From Streptomyces sp. D2-8 (GTDB taxonomy: Bacteria; Actinomycetota; Actinomycetes; Streptomycetales; Streptomycetaceae), in the NCBI RefSeq assembly GCF_023184515.1, contig NZ_JAAHBP010000027.1, forward strand, positions 62,001 through 126,000: a DNA stretch of 64,000 nt, written 5' to 3'. Positions within the stretch are counted from its first letter, which is position 1. Every line of letters starts with the position of its first letter. Positions 60,533 through 64,000 of the stretch are shown here, one piece after another. A model generated the notes under the pieces. That model was not told the DNA's origin, searched no databases, and saw only the letters and a list, made by a program, of their open reading frames with translations. A program made the position numbers and the translations under genes.

Positions 60533-61870
60533 TCAGGCGGCGGCTCCGGCCGGTGGACCGGTGCCGGGCGGCGTGGAGGGAGCGTCGAGGAACTCCCGGA
60601 TCGCGAAGGCCGCCAGCGTGATCACCGCGGTCCACACCACGACGGCGGTGGTCGGATAGTTCCACGTGAACAGGACGACCGCCGCCACCACCAGGATGGC
60701 CGCCCCGATCCCGCGCTTGAAGCGGTGGACTAACCGCCCGACCGGACCGAGCCGGAGCCCCGCCGACGTCGCCACGTCGCGCAGACCGCCGATGCCCCTC
60801 CGGCAGCCGGTGCGGGTGAGTACGGCCGGTCGGGACGGCCCGGAGAGGAAGGCGCCGGCGGCGGTGAAGAGGGCGACGGCGCCGAGCGCCCGAACTCCCG
60901 CGCGCAGGAACTTGACCAGCGCGTCGTACACGGATCCCGCCGCGGCCCGGGACGCCCCGGGAGGCAGACGGTCGAGGTAGACGTCACGGGCGACGGTGAG
61001 GCCGATCCCCAGCACCAGCATGGCGACGAACACGGCCAGCGCGGTCCCGATCAACGCGTGCCGCCGGTTGAACGCGACATACACGCCGCAGGCCGCGACC
61101 AGCAACGCGATCACGGGCAGCCAGCCGCCGAGGATCTCCAGCACGCGCACATACGTCTTGACCTTGCCGACGTCCGTCGACGCGAACACCACGAAGTCCG
61201 TGCGGAGGGCCGGGATCTTCGCGGCGGGCGAGAATCCGGCGTCGACCAGCTGGTTCTTGACGTCGGCGACGATCGGCCCCAGGTCGATGACGACCTTGTT
61301 GTCCTCCAGCTCGACCGTGCTGTCGGACTGGCCCGTCAGGGCCTTGTCCAGGGCCGAGTGGGCCCTGCGGTTGGCGTTCACCCAGACCGTCTGGAAGGCA
61401 CTGCTGGTGACCACCCGCTCCACCGTGCTGCTGACCAGCTGGGTGAGCCCGTTCTCGATCGGGCCGTCCAGATCGCCCAGCAGCTGGGTCAGCCGGGGTG
61501 GGACGCCCTCCTGGGCGGCCGCGTCCGTCAGCTGTTCGACCAGCGCGTCCACGTCGACCTGCGCCAGCACGGCGGAGGTGACCCGGTTGGTGACCGCCTT
61601 CTGCACATCGGGGTCGCTCGCCAGCGGACCGACGGTGTCGACGTAGCGGTCCGTGTCCTGCACGATGCTGTTCGCCCAGACCGCGACGACGGACAGCAGC
61701 GACAGCAGCGCGGCCAGCAGGATCAGCAGGACCGAGCCGAGCGAGCGCCACGGGTGGTGCCGCGCGGCCCGGCGTGACGCGGCGCTCTCCAGGGCGTTCA
61801 CTCGCTTCCGCAACTCGCCCAGCTCGCCGCGCTCGTGAGCCGCGAGCCGGTCGTCACCGCCGTCGCTCAT
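60533..61870 (-). CDS. conserved multi-pass membrane protein (445 aa)
   Basis: A 445-residue protein: a short N-terminal coiled coil (LGELRKRVNALESAASR), one helix at about residues 45-66 (VLLILLAALLSLLSVVAVWA), an external domain of about 200 residues beginning NSIVQDTDRYVDTVGPLASDPDV, then four or five helices to the end (WLPVIALLVAACGVYVAF, ALAVFVAMLVLGIGLTV, AAILVVAAVVLFTW). I recognise it as an actinobacterial family of integral membrane proteins but no function. The ATG at 61870 is the first in the conserved region. Confidence 0.82.
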   Translation of the reverse strand: MSDGGDDRLAAHERGELGELRKRVNALESAASRRAARHHPWRSLGSVLLILLAALLSLLSVVAVWANSIVQDTDRYVDTVGPLASDPDVQKAVTNRVTSAVLAQVDVDALVEQLTDAAAQEGVPPRLTQLLGDLDGPIENGLTQLVSSTVERVVTSSAFQTVWVNANRRAHSALDKALTGQSDSTVELEDNKVVIDLGPIVADVKNQLVDAGFSPAAKIPALRTDFVVFASTDVGKVKTYVRVLEILGGWLPVIALLVAACGVYVAFNRRHALIGTALAVFVAMLVLGIGLTVARDVYLDRLPPGASRAAAGSVYDALVKFLRAGVRALGAVALFTAAGAFLSGPSRPAVLTRTGCRRGIGGLRDVATSAGLRLGPVGRLVHRFKRGIGAAILVVAAVVLFTWNYPTTAVVVWTAVITLAAFAIREFLDAPSTPPGTGPPAGAAA

Positions 61871-62053
61871 GGCCTCAGCAGACCCCTGCGACACACCGCG
61901 CGCGACCTGGACCAACCGGTCGGGTGACCGGCGTACCGAGCAGCATCGGGCCGCGGCCCGATGCTGCAATGGGACTACTGGACTCTTGAGGTAGTGGAGT
62001 AGGTGACGTGGGGGTGTCACAGGGGGACGGCCGCGAGCACCAGAGGTGACGCC

Positions 62054-62215
62054 GTGAGCGACGAATTCGAAGAACTGGGCGAGGTGGGCGATCGACTACC
62101 CGGTTGTCGAGTTCCCCGGAAGATCGAACAGCTGAGACAACTCGGCGAACTCAAGAACCAAGGCGTGCTGACGGAGGCCGAGTTCGAGGAACAGAAGCGC
62201 GTGATCCTCGGCTGA
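62054..62215 (+). CDS. small SHOCT-domain protein (53 aa)
   Basis: A 53-residue soluble protein whose second half is a SHOCT motif (LRQLGELKNQGVLTEAEFEEQKRVIL), closely matching the tail of the protein at 60107. The GTG at 62054 has GAGGTGA seven bases upstream. GTGAC at 62003 and GTCAC at 62016 form a small inverted repeat in its upstream region. It could hetero-oligomerise with the larger SHOCT protein nearby, which is inference. Confidence 0.65.
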   Translation: MSDEFEELGEVGDRLPGCRVPRKIEQLRQLGELKNQGVLTEAEFEEQKRVILG

Positions 62216-62279
62216 CGACCGGCCACCGCGAGACGCCGAGGCCGTGCGTCGTACGCGACCGGGCCGGGCAGCCGGATCA

Positions 62280-62936
62280 TCAGTCAGGGCCGCTCCAGTC
62301 GAACGGGAAGTGCTTGCTCGACTTGCCGGAGCGGTCCCAGGAGAAGCCGAACGCGTCGGCGCGGTCGACGGTGGCCCGGCCCCACGTGGCGATCTGGCCG
62401 GGCCCCACTTCGGCGCCTGGGGCGTTGTGGACCTGGACGCGTGCGCCGTTCGGGGTGGTCGGGCCGGTGAGAGCCTCGGCGGTCGCCGTGACACGGCCGG
62501 GGATCTCGGCTCGCCAGGTGGCAAGGTCCTCATCGATCTCCACCTGGATGGGGGCGATGTCCATGCCACGCATCTCGGGGTGGAACATCTCCCCGAACTG
62601 TGCCGGCCATCCGCCCGCCTCACCGCCGAAGACGGCCGCGAGTGCAGCCCGCTGCTGGTCGTCGGCGCGTTCGTCGAGGAAGACCGCGGCGTACGGATCG
62701 GTATGCGTGCCGGCCCACGGGTTGCCCTCGAAGGAGCCGAGCATCAGGACGTTGAGATCGTCGAGCTGTACGTCGCCGAAGTCGCCTTTCCGGATGTGCC
62801 AGACCAGTACGCCTTCGCAGTCACCGTAGGTCGGGGGCTGCGCGAACGTGCAGGGGCAGGGTATGGCGCACTTGCACACGTCGAACCAGTCGCCGGCCAG
62901 GTGCCAGCGCGTCACGGTGGTGGCCTGTTCTGTCAT
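62280..62936 (-). CDS. DUF1326 domain protein
   Basis: A 218-residue soluble protein with the N-terminal Cys cluster CKCAIPCPC near residues 21-29 and the LVWHIRKGDFGDVQLDDLNV segment of DUF1326. The cysteines suggest metal or thiol chemistry, but no reaction is known. In many actinobacteria and proteobacteria it is paired with a DUF2182 membrane protein. That partner is upstream on the same strand but has been cut by an insertion sequence. The ATG at 62936 has GGAGGGAAGCGAG upstream. Confidence 0.87.
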   Translation of the reverse strand: MTEQATTVTRWHLAGDWFDVCKCAIPCPCTFAQPPTYGDCEGVLVWHIRKGDFGDVQLDDLNVLMLGSFEGNPWAGTHTDPYAAVFLDERADDQQRAALAAVFGGEAGGWPAQFGEMFHPEMRGMDIAPIQVEIDEDLATWRAEIPGRVTATAEALTGPTTPNGARVQVHNAPGAEVGPGQIATWGRATVDRADAFGFSWDRSGKSSKHFPFDWSGPD

Positions 62937-63183
62937 CTCGCTTCCCTCCTGCCGAGCCCGAAGAGCTCACTCGGAGTGGCGAGACCGCGTATCCCGAGCC
63001 CGCTCCCGGGATCGGGAGGGTGGCCTCCCCTCCAGCTTGCACCTCACGTCCCGGTCGGGAAACCGGTCCACGCCGGCAATCGCCCCCGTGGTGGGCAGCG
63101 GCGCCGAGCCGCTCATCGAGCGGACCCACATCCGACGAGCCGGCGGGAGCGCCAGGGAAGTGACCTGGCACGTACAGGGGTGA

Positions 63184-63420
63184 TCACATGCCGTCCATTG
63201 ACGGCATCGAGCCCTGCAGCCCCGGCAGCAGCCAGTCCTGGAACGGGGCGAGCAGGGCCAGGACGAGGAAGGCGACGCCCACGACGCTGGTGAGAAGCGG
63301 GCCCCGGGACCACAGCTTCTCCATGAAGATCACCAAGGCCAGTCCGGCCATCGCCGCCACGTTCATCACGCCGAGCGGAATGAGGACGACCATCAGTCCG
63401 GCGCAGCAGCCGACACAGTC
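63184..63420 (-). pseudogene. DUF2182 membrane protein, C-terminal remnant fused to transposase fragment
   Basis: The last 78 residues of a DUF2182 protein are present: DCVGCCAGLMVVLIPLGVMN with the conserved CVGCC, then AGLALVIFMEKLWSRGPL and a final helix VVGVAFLVLALLAPF. The N-terminal helices are missing. At about 63421 the frame runs without a stop from an ISAs1-like transposase fragment into this remnant, so a chimeric protein of up to 251 residues (ATG at 63939) is possible. The missing half may lie beyond the right edge. Confidence 0.75.
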
Positions 63421-63939
63421 GCCGACGTCCAGCTGAGCCAGCACGAGGCCGCTGGTGTGGTCCAGCGCGGCCAGCAGGTGGATCTTGCGGCCCTTGGCCC
63501 TCGCAGCGCCGCGCAGGCCTTTTCCGTCGACGGCAAGTCCCCGCAGTGGGAATGCGGCAGGGGCGCGACGGTCGGCGAGCCAGCAGCCCACGGCCCGGTC
63601 AAGTGCGTCGCCGTCGAGCAGTCTGCGTACGGTCGTTTCCGCGGGCAGGTGCCGCTTCGGGCACAGTGGGTCCGGTCGCACGCCGAAGGGTTCGAGCAGC
63701 TGGGGCGGGTTTCGACGATCCACTCGCCGACCGCCAGCAGGGAGGTTGCCCCGGCCAGCACGGCGCACGCGGTCAGCGCGAGCACGACGGTAAGGCATGC
63801 CGCACCCCGCGTGGATCGCGCGGGTCGGGCACCTCGGCAAGACGTTGCAGAAGGCCGGGGACTTCCCCGGCACCACCTCTGGATGTTCACTGAGCTGGTC
63901 AAGGGCAGGCGGGATCGGCGATGATGCGTCGGCAGGCAC
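63421..63939 (-). mobile_element. ISAs1-type transposase remnant, frameshifted and truncated
   Basis: Pieces of one transposase are spread over three minus-strand frames: an N-terminus with LDQLSEHPEVVPG, then EVPDPRDPRGVRHALP, then VVLALTACAVLAGATSLLAV-like GEWI, and finally PPQLLEPFGVRPDPLCP, AETTVRRLLDGDALDRAVGCW and LAVDGKGLRGAARAKGRKIH, ending at LAQLDVG. This order is that of ISAs1/H-repeat-associated transposases. The catalytic C-terminal half is missing at the junction with DUF2182. At least two frameshifts make it inactive. No terminal inverted repeat could be identified. Confidence 0.78.
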
Positions 63940-64000
63940 GGTCTTCCAGGCAGGTCACGGGGCGTCAAGAACTCCATGATCTTGGGAGTCCGTGTCTGTC

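Noticed and set aside
62003..62020. GTGAC/GTCAC inverted repeat as operator of the small SHOCT gene
   Set aside because: Only five-base arms with an eight-base gap; too likely by chance to list as a separate feature.

Overview
The window is high-GC actinobacterial DNA and almost certainly comes from a Streptomyces chromosome. The signs are very strong GC3 bias with long shadow reading frames, GTG and TTG starts backed by purine-rich ribosome binding sites, many ATGA/GTGA stop-start overlaps, a SpoIIE-type phosphatase, a DUF3151 protein, a streptomycete intergenic repeat near 53.65 kb, and a core gene order (pyrE-fba, kynA-kynU, purA, ybaB-recR, lysC-asd) that I recognise from memory as the S. 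coelicolor SCO36xx region. I could not run a search, so species-level assignment is not possible.

Layout. Bases 1-4050 hold a sulfate-activation operon (end of a CBS-domain protein, cysD, cysN, a 63-residue zinc-ribbon protein, a CPA2 cation/proton antiporter). It looks accessory and continues off the left edge; coding-like debris at 4.05-4.32 kb may mark its border. From 4.3 to 12.7 kb comes core metabolism: an aminotransferase, DUF2617, a membrane-bound spermidine synthase-like protein, a tail-anchored CoxG-like protein with a duplicated 3' end, an aldose epimerase, pyrE and fba. From 12.7 to 18.0 kb are an MFS exporter, DUF3151 and the tryptophan-to-anthranilate genes (dioxygenase, kynureninase, probable formamidase).

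From 18.1 to 24.6 kb two NarL-type two-component systems lie in tandem. The first is coupled to a secreted or membrane-anchored hydrolase and an acyltransferase-3 protein, and both transcription units are preceded by the same 18-bp dyad, GGTnnTACnnGTAnnACC. From 24.6 to 36 kb follow a P450, a two-gene ABC exporter with a divergent MarR regulator, a degenerate diacylglycerol-kinase homologue, purA, a GntR regulator, a class III aminotransferase, and a DJ-1/MarR operon with an operator-covered promoter. From 36 to 51.6 kb are a Ser/Thr kinase, a decayed substrate-binding-protein gene, a SLATT protein, ybaB-recR-DUF5063, a PhzF protein, an OmpR-type two-component system, lysC (with an internal beta-subunit start)-asd, an ECF sigma factor with a membrane partner, a SURF1 protein, and a methyltransferase carrying both a REP-like insertion and a frameshift.

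From 51.7 kb to the end are an S9 peptidase, a TrkA-N double-domain membrane protein, a permease/TIGR03943 pair, a possible PycTM protein, a PAS-SpoIIE phosphatase, small SHOCT and DUF7144 membrane proteins around two near-perfect TCACCCGT palindromes, and DUF1326 beside a DUF2182 gene that has been truncated by, and fused in frame to, a decayed ISAs1-type transposase.

Most of the window is ordinary core chromosome. The least explained parts are the shared operator of the twin two-component systems with their hydrolase/acyltransferase cargo, the paired palindromes near 59.9 kb, the triplicated tail-anchor segment near 9.8 kb, and the zinc-ribbon protein inside the sulfate-activation operon.
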